Source: Rhea pennata
Taxonomy: Eukaryota > Chordata > Aves > Rheiformes > Rheidae
DNA: 64,000 nt
NCBI RefSeq assembly: GCF_028389875.1
Contig: NC_084678.1
Location: 16,584,899-16,648,898 of the forward strand
Reading direction: 5' to 3'
In this document: positions 52,411 to 62,100 of the stretch, piece by piece
How the letters are laid out: the number at the start of each line of letters is the position of its first letter
Numbering within the stretch: position 1 is the first letter of the stretch
The notes under the pieces: model-generated
Told to the model about the DNA's origin: nothing
What the model saw: the letters and a program-made list of their open reading frames with translations, nothing else
The model's database searches: none
Translations under genes and position numbers: made by a program

Positions 52411-52694
52411 TTCTCGCAGTGCCACGGACCGGCTGCTGCCAGCACGTATTGGCTCGGCTCCGTCCGAGCCCGTCGCCTTGCACGACCCGCCGCTGCTCCA
52501 GCTTTCCCTTGCATCCAGCCCTCGGCGGGGAGCTCCTGGAGCAGGCTCAGCGCCGGGGCCCCGAGCGGCCGCGCGGAAACCCGCCGCGGCCCTAAAATAC
52601 TCCCGGAGGCGCCGGAGTGGCCCCCCACCCCCCCCGCGCATCCCCCCCCTTCCCCTGCGCCGGCCGGGCAGGCGGATGCTCCTTCCCCGCAGCC

Positions 52695-52745
52695 TCTGGA
52701 AACTTCGACCTTTTTTTATGGGTGCCATAAAAGTTATTTGTTAAT
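52695..52745. promoter_or_regulatory. Palindromic TTTTATGG-GTG-CCATAAAA element
   Basis: TTTTATGGGTGCCATAAAA (52714-52732) has perfect 8-base inverted arms around a 3-base spacer. TTTTATGG/CCATAAAA is a CDX/posterior-HOX-type site. The island also has GTTATTTGTTAATC. Confidence 0.4.
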
Positions 52746-53530
52746 CGGCCCCTGCGAGGTTTCCCCACCACCGGGGTCCGCGGCCTGGGCAGCGCCGAGG
52801 CAGCGCCGCTTTTTTTTGCCTTTTTTTTTTTTTTTGGAAGAAGCGAGGCTTTTTCCGAGCGGCTTTTTCGCTAAAGGGAGACGCCGGGCGGGGAACGAGC
52901 GGCCGCCCCACGCTTGTGTGGCTCGCGCTTCCGCGACCGCGGAAACCCCGCGGCAGACCCCGCGGAGGGAGCCCGGGCCCCGGGGGCGCCTCGCTTTGCA
53001 GCGGGGCAAAACCCCCCCCTTCCTCCGGGCGGACGGAGGAGGGCGAGGGCGGCAGGACGGGAGCCCCGGCCCCGCGCAGCGCCCGGCCCCGCCGGCAGCT
53101 CCGTGCCTTGCCGGTCCCTCCCAGGACCCGCGCCGGCAGCGGCCGGCCGAGGTCAGCCCCGAGCCGCAGGTCTCCCTTCCGAGCGGCCCCTGGAGCAGCT
53201 CTTCCCGGGAAAAGCAATTCCCCGGAGCAGCCCTTTCCGCGGGGCACGGCCAGGAGGTGCCTACGGCTCCGCGTTCCCTCGGGCAAAATATTCCCACCGG
53301 TGCCATCGCCCACCCTGGCCTCGCGGCGGGGACGTCGCCGGGACCGGGACGAGCCACCCCGGGACGTCACCGGCCAAAGCGGCTCCGGCCGCAGCGCCTG
53401 CCGAGCCCTTTGCCGGGCCCTTCCTCCGAAGCGGCATCTCCTCCTCCTCCTCCTCCTCGTCCTCGGCGGCGGCCCGGTTTCCAGCGCCGCCGGGCTGCGG
53501 GCGGCCGGGGAGGCTTTGGCAAAGGCGCCG
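52746..53530. other. CpG-rich intergenic block, no gene
   Basis: GC-rich DNA with T-runs at 52811-52836 and a CTCCTC run at 53428-53460. Long frames here are chance. Confidence 0.5.
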
Positions 53531-53534
53531 CTCG

Positions 53535-53760
53535 CGGGTTATTCAACAATTGTTTCCCATTTTGCGCCCTCGTCCTGCCTCATCCCCCAGTAACGATGAC
53601 GAAGAGCGGCGCGGAGCCAGCGCCCGCGGCAGGGGTGTTGGGATCGGGGACAGCACAAAAATATCTCCTCTCTGGAACAAATATTTACCAACCCTTCTGC
53701 CTTTTGTTCTTGTGGTTCCCATATATCTTTTTTTTTTCGTTTTTTTTTCTTTTCCCCCCA
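53535..53760. promoter_or_regulatory. Candidate regulatory element I with palindromic SOX site
   Basis: AACAATTGTT (53545-53554) is a perfect palindrome of two overlapping SOX half-sites. GTAACGATGACG and AACAAATATTTACCAAC follow in the same AT-richer island, 0.5 kb upstream of the Rh gene. Confidence 0.4.
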
Positions 53761-54085
53761 GACATTCGCTGGCAAAATGTCACGTTAAAGAGCAAACCCA
53801 GAAACTTCGGGGTAGCTGCCTGGCGCCTCTGCGCTTTGCTTTTCCCGCGCGCCGGTCGTCAGCGACTTCCCGGCCTTCGCGCCGCCGCGAACCTGCGCGG
53901 GACCGAGCGCTGCGGCCCGCTCCGGGGCTTCCCGCGGCGGGGCCGGGGCACGTCTCGTCTTCTGGACGTTGACTTATGGCTCCGGTTAAAAATTAACCCC
54001 GGCAATAAAATCGCGAATGCGCGAGGGCAGCAGCGCTCGCACTGGCTCACCCCCCCCCCCCCCGCCGGCCGGCCGGGCTGCGTCC

Positions 54086-54122
54086 GTCCCGTCCCGTCCC
54101 GTCCCGTCCCGTCCCGTCCCGT
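54086..54122. repeat. (GTCCC)n pentanucleotide repeat
   Basis: About seven GTCCC units lie directly upstream of the Rh gene start, probably in its 5' UTR. Confidence 0.9.
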
Positions 54123-54172
54123 CGGAGGCCAGCCTCGCTCGCCGCCTCCTCTGCCCCGCGGAGGCCGCGCCG

Positions 54173-55594
54173 ATGGCCCCGGCGGCGCCCGGCAGCCTCC
54201 GGTGCCGCTTGCCCGCCTGCCTGGGGCTCTTCCAGGGCGTCCTGCTGCTCTTCTTCGTCCTCTTCGTCTCCTACGACGAGCACGCGGACGCCGCCTCCCA
54301 GGCGGTGGACGCCGACCCCGGCGCCAACCAGCTCTACAGCGTCTTCCCCTTCTTCCAGGACGTCCAGGTGATGCTGGTGGTGGCCCTGGGCCTCTTGCTG
54401 GCATTCATGCCGCGCTACGGGCTCGGCGCGCTCGCCTACAATTTCCTGCTGCTCAACTTCTCCATGCAGTGGGCTCTGGTCCTGCAGGGCTTGCTCTACC
54501 ACTTCCACCACGGCAAGGTCCACATGGGCCTCCACAACATCCTCGTGGCAGAGTTTGCTGCGGTGACGGTGCTGATCTCCATCGGAGCCGTCCTGGGGAG
54601 AATCAGCCCCTTCCAGCTCCTTCTCGCCGCCTTCTGTGAAATCCCCGTCTACCTCGCAAGCGAGTGGGCCATCATGACCTGGCTGAAGGTCCTCGACGTG
54701 GGAGGAACCATCACCATCCACATCTTTGCATGCTATTTTGGCCTCGGCATGTCCAAGGCTCTGTTCCGGCCAGGAAAGCAGCTGAGGCTTCGCAAGGAAA
54801 ACCCAACTTACCAGTCCGACCTCCTGTCCCTCACCGGGATGCTCTCCCTCTGGGTTTTCTGGCCCAGCTTTGTGGCTGCCCTTTGCCAGCCGGGGGATGC
54901 CCAGCACCGGGCAGTGCTGCACACCATCCTCGCGCTCAGCGCCAGCGCCCTGACCACCTTCCTGGCCTCCGGGCTGCTGGAGAGACGCGGCAAGCTCAGC
55001 GTGGGCCACCTGCAGAACGCCAGCCTCGCCGGAGGGGTGGCCATCGGGGCGCTGGCCAACATGATGATCACGCCGGCCGCCGCCTTGGCCCTGGGCAGCC
55101 TCTCGTCTCTGGCCTGCGTCCTCGGGTTCAAATTCCTGGCGCCCTTCTTGGCGAGGAGGCTCGGGCTCCTGGACCAGTGCGGCATCCACAACCTCCACGG
55201 GCTGCCCGGCATCATCGGCGCGGCGGCCGGCGCGGTGGCCATCCTGCTGGCCTCCGAGGAGACCTACGGGCATCGCTTCTACCAGGTCTTCCCGGCCCGC
55301 GGGCCGCCCGGGGGCAACGCCAGCCTGGCGGCGTCCCGGCCGGGGGCGAAGCCGGGCCGGAGCGCCTCGGAGCAGGCGCTCTTCCAGGCGGCCGGGCTGG
55401 CCGTAGCCGTCGGCGGCTCCCTGCTCGGGGGGCTCCTCACCGGCACGCTGCTCCGGCTGCCCGGCCTGGCCCAGCCGCCCCAGCAGCTCTGCTCGGACGA
55501 CGCGCTTTACTTCGGGATCCCGGACGCGGCCGAGGCCTCGGAGCCGGACGGCCCCGCGGAGGAAGCCCGCCTGGCCCTGAAGGAGCGGGTTTAA
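54173..55594 (+). CDS. Intronless Rh-family ammonium/CO2 channel glycoprotein (Rhp2/RHCG-like)
   Basis: A polytopic plasma-membrane channel for NH3/NH4+ (and possibly CO2), 473 residues in one uninterrupted exon. About twelve hydrophobic segments can be read, from residues 14-33 to 405-429. Family hallmarks: FQDVQVM (61-67), NFLLLNFSMQWALVLQG (90-106), D175 and the twin pore histidines H183 (GGTITIHIFACYFGL) and H342 (CGIHNLHGLPGIIG), WPSF (230-233), and QNASLAGGVAIG (281-292). The RHCG-type first-loop glycosylation site (NLS) is missing; NAS at 382 is a possible substitute. Start 54173 (CCGATGG) fits the family N-terminus; the frame stays open 52 codons upstream in low-complexity DNA. RHAG, RHBG and RHCG normally have about ten exons, so the single exon points to a retrogene or a lineage with intron loss. 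I cannot settle Rhp2 versus RHCG-like without a tree. Confidence 0.95.
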   Translation: MAPAAPGSLRCRLPACLGLFQGVLLLFFVLFVSYDEHADAASQAVDADPGANQLYSVFPFFQDVQVMLVVALGLLLAFMPRYGLGALAYNFLLLNFSMQWALVLQGLLYHFHHGKVHMGLHNILVAEFAAVTVLISIGAVLGRISPFQLLLAAFCEIPVYLASEWAIMTWLKVLDVGGTITIHIFACYFGLGMSKALFRPGKQLRLRKENPTYQSDLLSLTGMLSLWVFWPSFVAALCQPGDAQHRAVLHTILALSASALTTFLASGLLERRGKLSVGHLQNASLAGGVAIGALANMMITPAAALALGSLSSLACVLGFKFLAPFLARRLGLLDQCGIHNLHGLPGIIGAAAGAVAILLASEETYGHRFYQVFPARGPPGGNASLAASRPGAKPGRSASEQALFQAAGLAVAVGGSLLGGLLTGTLLRLPGLAQPPQQLCSDDALYFGIPDAAEASEPDGPAEEARLALKERV

Positions 55595-55896
55595 ACGCGC
55601 CGGCGCGGGGCCGCTGCCGGCGAGAGCCGGGTCCGTGTCGCACCGAACCGCCCGCGCCCCGGCCCCGCGCCTCCGGCAGCCCGAGGTTTTCCCTTCCTCC
55701 GCTCCGACCTCAGCCCCAGGGAGCATCCGTCCCCGCTCAGCTCCGGGGGCTTCCCGGGGACCCCCCAAGCCCGGCCCCAGCACCGGGTCTGGCAAACGGG
55801 GGCCGCCGGCGGCGAGACGAGGCGGCTGCGCCCGGGGAATCACCCGCCCGCCGTCGCAGGCAGGCTGCGCCGCGCTCGCGCGATTGCTAGAATAAA
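55595..55896 (+). other. 3' UTR of the Rh gene
   Basis: About 300 GC-rich bases ending at a canonical AATAAA. No A-tract or obvious target-site duplication follows, so if this is a retrocopy it is old. Confidence 0.6.
55891..55896 (+). terminator. Poly(A) signal of the Rh gene
   Basis: AATAAA in GCTAGAATAAAATATCGC, about 300 bases after the stop codon. Confidence 0.7.
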
Positions 55897-58800
55897 ATAT
55901 CGCTCGGCGCTGACGAAGGGATCCGGCCCGGCCGCCCGGCGCTGCGAACGACACGCGAACCCGCTCCGGCGCTGGCCCCACACCGGGCCGGCTCCGGGGC
56001 ACCGGAGCCAGCGGCGCCCTGGGGCGGCAGCTCCCGGCGTCCCCGTCCCGCTCGCGGGGCCGCGGGAAGCGGCAACGGGCAGGAACGCCGTGCACGTGCG
56101 CACACGCAGGCGCACGCACGCCCAAACACGCACACGCGTGCCCCCGCGTGCGCGGGCGCCCGGCCCGGGGACCTCCAGCTTCCCGCGGGGGCCGGCACAG
56201 AAACCCTCCCCGCTCCGCCGGCCTCGGCCCTTCGCAAACGCTGCCCCGCGGCAGCGCCCGAGCCTGGCGCCCCGAAGACACAGCTCCAGCGGGGAGGGGG
56301 GACCGGGCGGGCAGCCCCCCGCCCCGGCCGCCCGCCCTCGCTCCCCGTGGGGTGGCATCTCCGTGCCCGGGCGTCCCAGCGCCGTGGCACACGCAATCTG
56401 CTCGGCAGATGCTGCCGAAACCCGGCAACGGGGCCATAAAAGCGGCAGGGAGGGAGGGAGAGAAGGAGGGAGGGAGGCTCCCTACCCCCCCCCCCCCCCC
56501 CGGGACCCTGGCGTTATTTCTGTGCCGTTTCCAGCCCGTTCGGCACTCAGGGGCTTGTTGCGCTGCCCGGCACCGCGGGGCCACGGCCGGACGCCCCTCC
56601 GGCACAGCGTCCCCCCGGGATGCCGGACCCGCCGGAGCCGGGCACCGCCGCGCCGGCTCTGCCCGCTCCTCCGGAGCCGCCGCTCTCCGAAGGATGGAGC
56701 AGCGAAATATTAACCGGAGCCTCTAGCATTTATCTCGCCATAAATCAGTGCTTTCAACAGCTCTACAACGCCGCAGGCAGAGCGGAGCGAACAAAACGCT
56801 CTTCCCCGCGGTGGCACACAGGCTTCGGGCCCCCGGCACCCACTCCGCGAGACCCCCCGGGCCGGCTGCCTTCGGCGGGGGCGTCCCCAGGCAGGAGGGG
56901 CCGTGGCGAAGGGTCGGTACCGCGTCGGCTCCGGGGGGAACCGCAGCGATCCGCTCCCAGCCTGGCGCCCCAGGCCCGCTGGTGCTGTCGCCACCTCTGA
57001 ATCCAGCCCGGGGCCCGCACGCCGTGAGCAGCATCCGTGTCCCCCAGCACCGGCATGGCCCCCCGGCCCCCAAGAGACCCCTGTGCTCTGCCAAAGCTGC
57101 ACCCAGCCCACAAGAAAGGCAGCGAAACCGCGGTGCAACCCCGTCCCCGGGCGGGCACCGGCCGCCGGCTCCGTCCCACGCCGGGATTGCAAAGCGGGAG
57201 CCGAGGGGAGGAAGCCTGGGCTGGTTTTACGGCGGGCAGCCGCGGCCCCGGGCGGTGCCCCGCAGCACGCACACGTGCACGCAGGGCCGGCACACGCGTG
57301 CTTGCACCGCCCCACGCTGCACGCCCACAGCTGTTCCCGCACGCGCGTGTGCAAGCGCCCAGTGCGCAGGAAGCCCGCACGGGCCTGGAGCGAGGTGCCG
57401 ATGGGACGCCCGGCGGCCGGCACGGCGTGGGGCCAGGGCAGGCTGCTCCGCGGCGGGCGCTGAACCGCGCCGGAGCAGGCGGGAGCGCACGGCGCTGCCC
57501 CCGAAGGAAATGCGCTCACTGCCATGTGCTGTACACTTGGGTTTGCCTCGCTGCTATTTTTATTTGACTTTGCAGGCCCGTTTCCTTTTTCCGGCTGTTT
57601 TGCTGCGATTCCACCGTCGCTTCGACCTCGCTTTCCCCCTCCCTCCCTTTAGCCCCTTCCTTCGCTCTTTCCTTCCTTTCCATGCGCTCATTCCTGCCGC
57701 TGCACCGGGCTCCCTCTGCCCCGGCGCCGGGCTTGCCGTGAGCGCCCGCCGCAGGTGCCGCCGGGAGGAGCCGCCCGGAGCCCCGCGCCAGCGCGCCGGA
57801 TTATCCAGGAACGCGCTGGCAGCGCGGGACGGGGGGACGTCGCTGCAGGAGCCGCCGCGAGGGCCCTGGGCTCCTGCGCCCTGGGGGCTGCGCCCCGGCA
57901 CACGGGAGAAGCGCTGGCCCCAGGAGAAGTCGGGGGGGGGGGGCAAAGCTTGTGTTTGGGGTGGTTGCAGGGTCCCCCCTGCCTTTCTTCCCTCTGCTCG
58001 ATGCAATTAAAATCTGTCTGCATTTGCTCTCGATTAGGGAAAATTTGGGGGGGAGGGGGGAAGGAGAAGAAAAGCAAAACAGAAAAGAGCAAAGCGAACC
58101 CAAGCAGCGCTCCCACGCCGGAGCCCCCCCGGGGGCAGCGGAAAGGGCGCGAGGGAAACGCGGCTGCAGCACGCAGGGGGCTCGAGCCTGCAAAAGCAGG
58201 ACCCCCGCCCGCCCCCCCCCCCCCCCCCCCGAGCCGGCCGGGCCCCGCGCCGCCCGCGGGCTGCGGGACACGCGCCGCGGCCGGGCGCCACGCGCGGCCC
58301 GCTGCTGCCCCCTCGTGTCCGCCGTGGCGGGCTGCAGCGCGGCCGCTGCGCTGCCCCCGGGGCCGGGCCGGGCCGGGCCGGGCCGCAGCGAGGGAGAGCA
58401 GGCGGCGGCGAGGCGCGGGGAGCTTTCGCTTCCCCCCGGGAGCCCGGGCGGCTCCGCAGCCTCCGTCCACGCGCGCTCGCACGCAGGGGCGGCCGCCCAC
58501 GCGGGGAACGGCCGAGGGGGGGGGGGTCCCGCCACCCCGCAGGTCTCGGGGCGGCAGTCAGGCAGCAGGGGCGTTTGTCCGTGCACGCAGGCTGGACGCC
58601 CACCAGGGCCTGCCAGAAACGCAGGCCGGCCCCAGCGGCCACCCGCCCCCGTCCCGCTCCCGCTCCCGCAGGCGGCCGCGGGCCCAGCGAGCGGCAGGCG
58701 CTGCCCGGGCAGGGACGGGAGCACCCCGCAAGTCAGCGCCGCCTCCTTCTTCCAGCGCTTCCCCTCCTCTTCCCTCGGTCTGCGGTTTTGCAGCCGGCTT

Positions 58801-59040
58801 CTGCAGCCACCCCGCAGCGGGGGAGCCCGCCGGCGTCCAGCGCCCGTTCCCGGGGCATCGCGCGGGACGAGCGGGCGGATTCAACTCTGGCGCCCGGCGG
58901 CATCGCCTCCGCTGACTCCGGAGCTGAGCGTGGGATCAAGACACCTGCAGCGCCGAGCCCAGAGCGGCGTCGCTCTCCGGGGTGCGGGGTGGGTCCCCCC
59001 GGGAGCCGTTACCTGCCGGGGAGGGCGGGGGCAGCGGGCC
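55897..59040. other. Intergenic DNA between Rh gene and C20orf204-like gene
   Basis: Mostly CpG-rich. Small AT-richer islands at about 56700-56770 (GAAATATTAACC, GCCATAAATCAGTG), 57520-57600 (GCTATTTTTATTTGAC) and 57990-58050 (TGCAATTAAAATCTG) may be regulatory. C-runs at 56486-56500 and 58208-58230. No gene recognised. Confidence 0.45.
56083..56160. repeat. CACACGC/GTGCGC alternating tract
   Basis: Alternating CA/CG/TG dinucleotides (GTGCACGTGCGCACACGCAG and similar), Z-DNA-prone. A second such patch lies at 57255-57365. Confidence 0.75.
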
Positions 59041-59190
59041 CTAGGCGCCCCGCGCGTCCGGGCCGGGGGTGTGCAGCGCGTAGAGCTTCTCCCAGCACGT
59101 CGCCAGCCTCTCCGCCTTCCGCGCGATCTCCCTCAGCTGCTTCCTCCGGCGGCCGGGCTCCCCGCGCCGGGGCTGTGCCGGCGGGCTCTG
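59041..59190 (-). CDS. C20orf204: C20orf204-like exon 5 with stop
   Basis: Acceptor TGCTGCCAG; 49 codons ending TPGPDARGA and TAG at 59041-59043. A basic stretch PGRRRKQLREIARK leads into helix D with TCWEKLYAL, the strongest match to human. Confidence 0.88.
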   Translation of the reverse strand, partial: QSPPAQPRRGEPGRRRKQLREIARKAERLATCWEKLYALHTPGPDARGA

Positions 59191-62100
59191 CTGGCAGCAG
59201 GCCAAGGACGCCCAAAAAGATCCCCCACGGTTAGAGAGGGTGGGGTGGGGGAACGAAAGCCACGGGGGGGGGGGGTCGCGGCCGCCCAGCAAAGCTGCTG
59301 CCCGGCGCCGCGGCAGGGCCGTGCTCCGCGCGCGGCTCGGGTCCCCGGCGGAGCTGCGCAGCCCCCTCCCGCGCCAGGAAACCCCCGGGGAAGGGTTAAA
59401 CTCCAGTTTGAGCGCCCTACTGGATGCAGGCGCAGCCGGGGAGGGGGCACCGGGCCGCCCCGAGCTTCCCCCGCGGTCAGCGAGTTACGGGCTGCAGCCG
59501 CCGGGCGATGCCGCCTTGCTCGCACGCTCGCGCCCAAGCGGCTCCCACCTGGCACACCTTCCTGCAGTTCTCCCTGAGCACGAACTCGGTGTTTCTGGCC
59601 ACCTTCCACACGGCCGCCTCCTCGGGGTCGCGCAGGCTGCCGGCCGCCGCCTGCCGCAGGGACGTGCTGATGGTGTAGATGGACAGCAGGATCTTCTGGT
59701 CCTGCAAGAAACGGGAGAAAGCAGCCCCGCGCCCGGAGCGGGAGGCTGAGGGCTCCGGCCGGGGCTCAGCCCGCCCGGCCCCGCCGCGCGTCTCCCAGGC
59801 CTCGGCGCAGCCCGCGGCCGCCGCTCACCTTGTCCGAGCGGCAGGCCGGCCCGGCTCGGCCGCTCCGGTCCGTCGACCCGCTCAGGGCTTTCTGGAGGGA
59901 CGAAGCAAAGAGAAGGTCAGGCGCCCTGAAGCGCTCGTGCCAGCGCTCTGCCCCACCGCGCCGGCCAGGGACGTAACCCCGCGCTCGGCCTTCGCGGGCA
60001 CCATCTTCCCTGCAGCGGGTCCCCCCGCCACGGGCGCGGGCGGCCGCGGGCCGGGTGGCTTCGCACAGCGAGGCCTTGGACCCGTCCCCCCCCGCCGCAG
60101 CGCCGGGACCCTCGGCTCACCAGGTTCTGGATCTCGTGGAAGATGACGGCGCGGTACTGCCGCAGGATTTTGGCGATGCTGCACCTCTTGCCTCTGCTCA
60201 GCACGGAGACAACCAGGAGGAGCAGAACAGCGCAGGAGAGCGCCCTGGGGAGAATCTAGGCAGGGAAAGGCTCAGCGTCGCGGGAGGCACCGGGGGCAAA
60301 GGCAGGGCTCCAGGCGCTGCCAGCATCCCCTTGGCACAAGCCCGGAGCGGAGCTGTCCCCCCCTCCTGCTGCCTCGGCTCTTCCAGGCACAGCACGGGCA
60401 GGACGGAGAGCGACCACATCCTCTCCTAGGTGTCCTGCCCGGCAGGACGACCTCCTCTTGGATCTGCCCCGCCAGGCCGCTGGCTCAGCCCGCTCCCCAG
60501 CTCTCGCGGTCCAAAGCCGGGTGCTCGACCACCCAAAGCCAGGGGCAGCCAAGAGGGACGTGCCGTGCGCCGCGGCGGGGAGAGGGAGGCAGGGAGAGGG
60601 ACGTGGCGTGCGCCACGGCGGGGAGAGGGAGGCAGGGAGAGGGACGTGCCGTGCGCCGCGGCGGGGAGAGGGAGGCAGGGAGAGGGACGTGCCGTGCGCC
60701 GCGGCGGGGAGAGGGAGGCAGGGAGAGGGACGTGCCGTGCGCCGCGGCGGGGAGAGGGAGGCAGGGAGAGGGACGTGGCGTGCGCCGCGGCGGGGAGAGG
60801 GAGGCAGGGAGAGGGACGTGCCGTGCGCCGCGGCGGGGAGAGGGAGGCAGGGAGCCGCCTGTCCCCGCCAGCGAACCGCCACGGCTCGAGGCCGATGTTT
60901 TAGGGCACCTGCGGAAAGGTCTTTGCAGTCGCGCGAACCCAGGGCGAGGAGGCAGCGCGCAGCCGCTGCCGGGCGTTTGCTCAGCCCTCCCTCCCTCGCG
61001 TGCAGCGTCTCCTGGCCCGCGCTCGGCACCTCCTGCGAGAGCCCCGGGGCAGCGGGCGGTGGGAGAAGGCGGGAGGAGGGGGCCCGCGCAGCCGCCCCTC
61101 GGCGCTCCCAGGCGTCCCGGCTGAGCCGCGGCGGCCCCGGCAGCGCCGAGCGCGGCGGCTCCGGCGGGACCCTCCAAGGGATGGGGACAAGGCCAGGCGC
61201 TTTGAGGAAAAGCCAGCAGGACCTCAGGTGACCGCGACACCGGATATTTGAGCAGTCCCACGGCAGCGGGGCGAGGACGGGAAGCCCTGCGTCTGCCAGG
61301 AAGGGCTCGACAGCTCTCCGCCTCTGCCCGCTCCGCGCCGGCTGCCGACGCACCCGCGGCGCTGGGAGAGGGCACGGCGCCGGGGGCCCGTCCTGGCACG
61401 GGCACGCTCCCATCACCTCCTACTTTCTCCGGGAGCCCAGGGGCCGGGTTTCAGGTCTGAGCAGGCGGAAAGCAGCTCAGCTCCCTTGGAAAACGCAACC
61501 GCGCGCTGCAGGCAAGCGTGCGCGAGCCGGCGGCCGCCGAGCTCCCCCCGGCCGGGCAGGCGGCGTCCAGCAACGCGGGTGATTCCGGCTGCACCGTGGA
61601 GCTTTGCTTCCCCTTTCGCCCTGCGTCGTGGCGCGCTCTGCACCGGGTGCCAGCACCCGTCTGCCCCGCGGCACGGCCCGCGGCCCTGGGGGCTCGCTGC
61701 TGCTCCAGCCGCGTCTCGGCCAGCCGCGACGCGTTCGGCCCTCCGGCCCTTCGACGCAAACCGGAGGGCTCGCTTCCAGAGGCTGCATCCGATCCCGCGC
61801 GCACCCGCCGAAGGGCTAGTCCCGGCCCCAGGAGGCTCGGGCCGCCCGCCCTTGCCCTCCGGCTCGCAGCGGCGAGAGCCGAGCACGGGGCAAAACCCAA
61901 CGCGCTGCGAGTCTACAAATCCACAGACAGGGAAACTGTCCGAACAGATTAGCAAATTCACTTAAAACCGGTACAAATCCCACTGGGGTCCTTAGCTTTC
62001 CTAAGGAAAGGGCACGTTCCTGTTGGCCAGGGCTGGGCCCCGTCCGGGGGGCCACACAGGGCGGCGAAGGACCTCCCCGGGCTGCTAGCTTTGCCCCTCT

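Noticed and set aside
54017-54172. 52-codon N-terminal extension of the Rh protein
   Set aside because: Pro/Ser/Arg-rich low-complexity DNA including a (GTCCC)n repeat; absent from the family.
54047-56605. 852-residue minus-strand open frame
   Set aside because: It is antisense to the Rh gene. Its composition is Arg/Gly/Ala-rich and it mirrors the codons of the real gene; no family resemblance.
60198-60419. ATG at 60417-60419 (minus) as start of the C20orf204-like protein
   Set aside because: MWSLSVLPVLCL looks like a signal peptide, but it is out of frame with exon 2 and has no good donor; the ATG/GTGAGT at 63406 fits better.
60553-60855. CRISPR-like array
   Set aside because: Repeats are contiguous with no unique spacers, in a vertebrate genome; it is a minisatellite.
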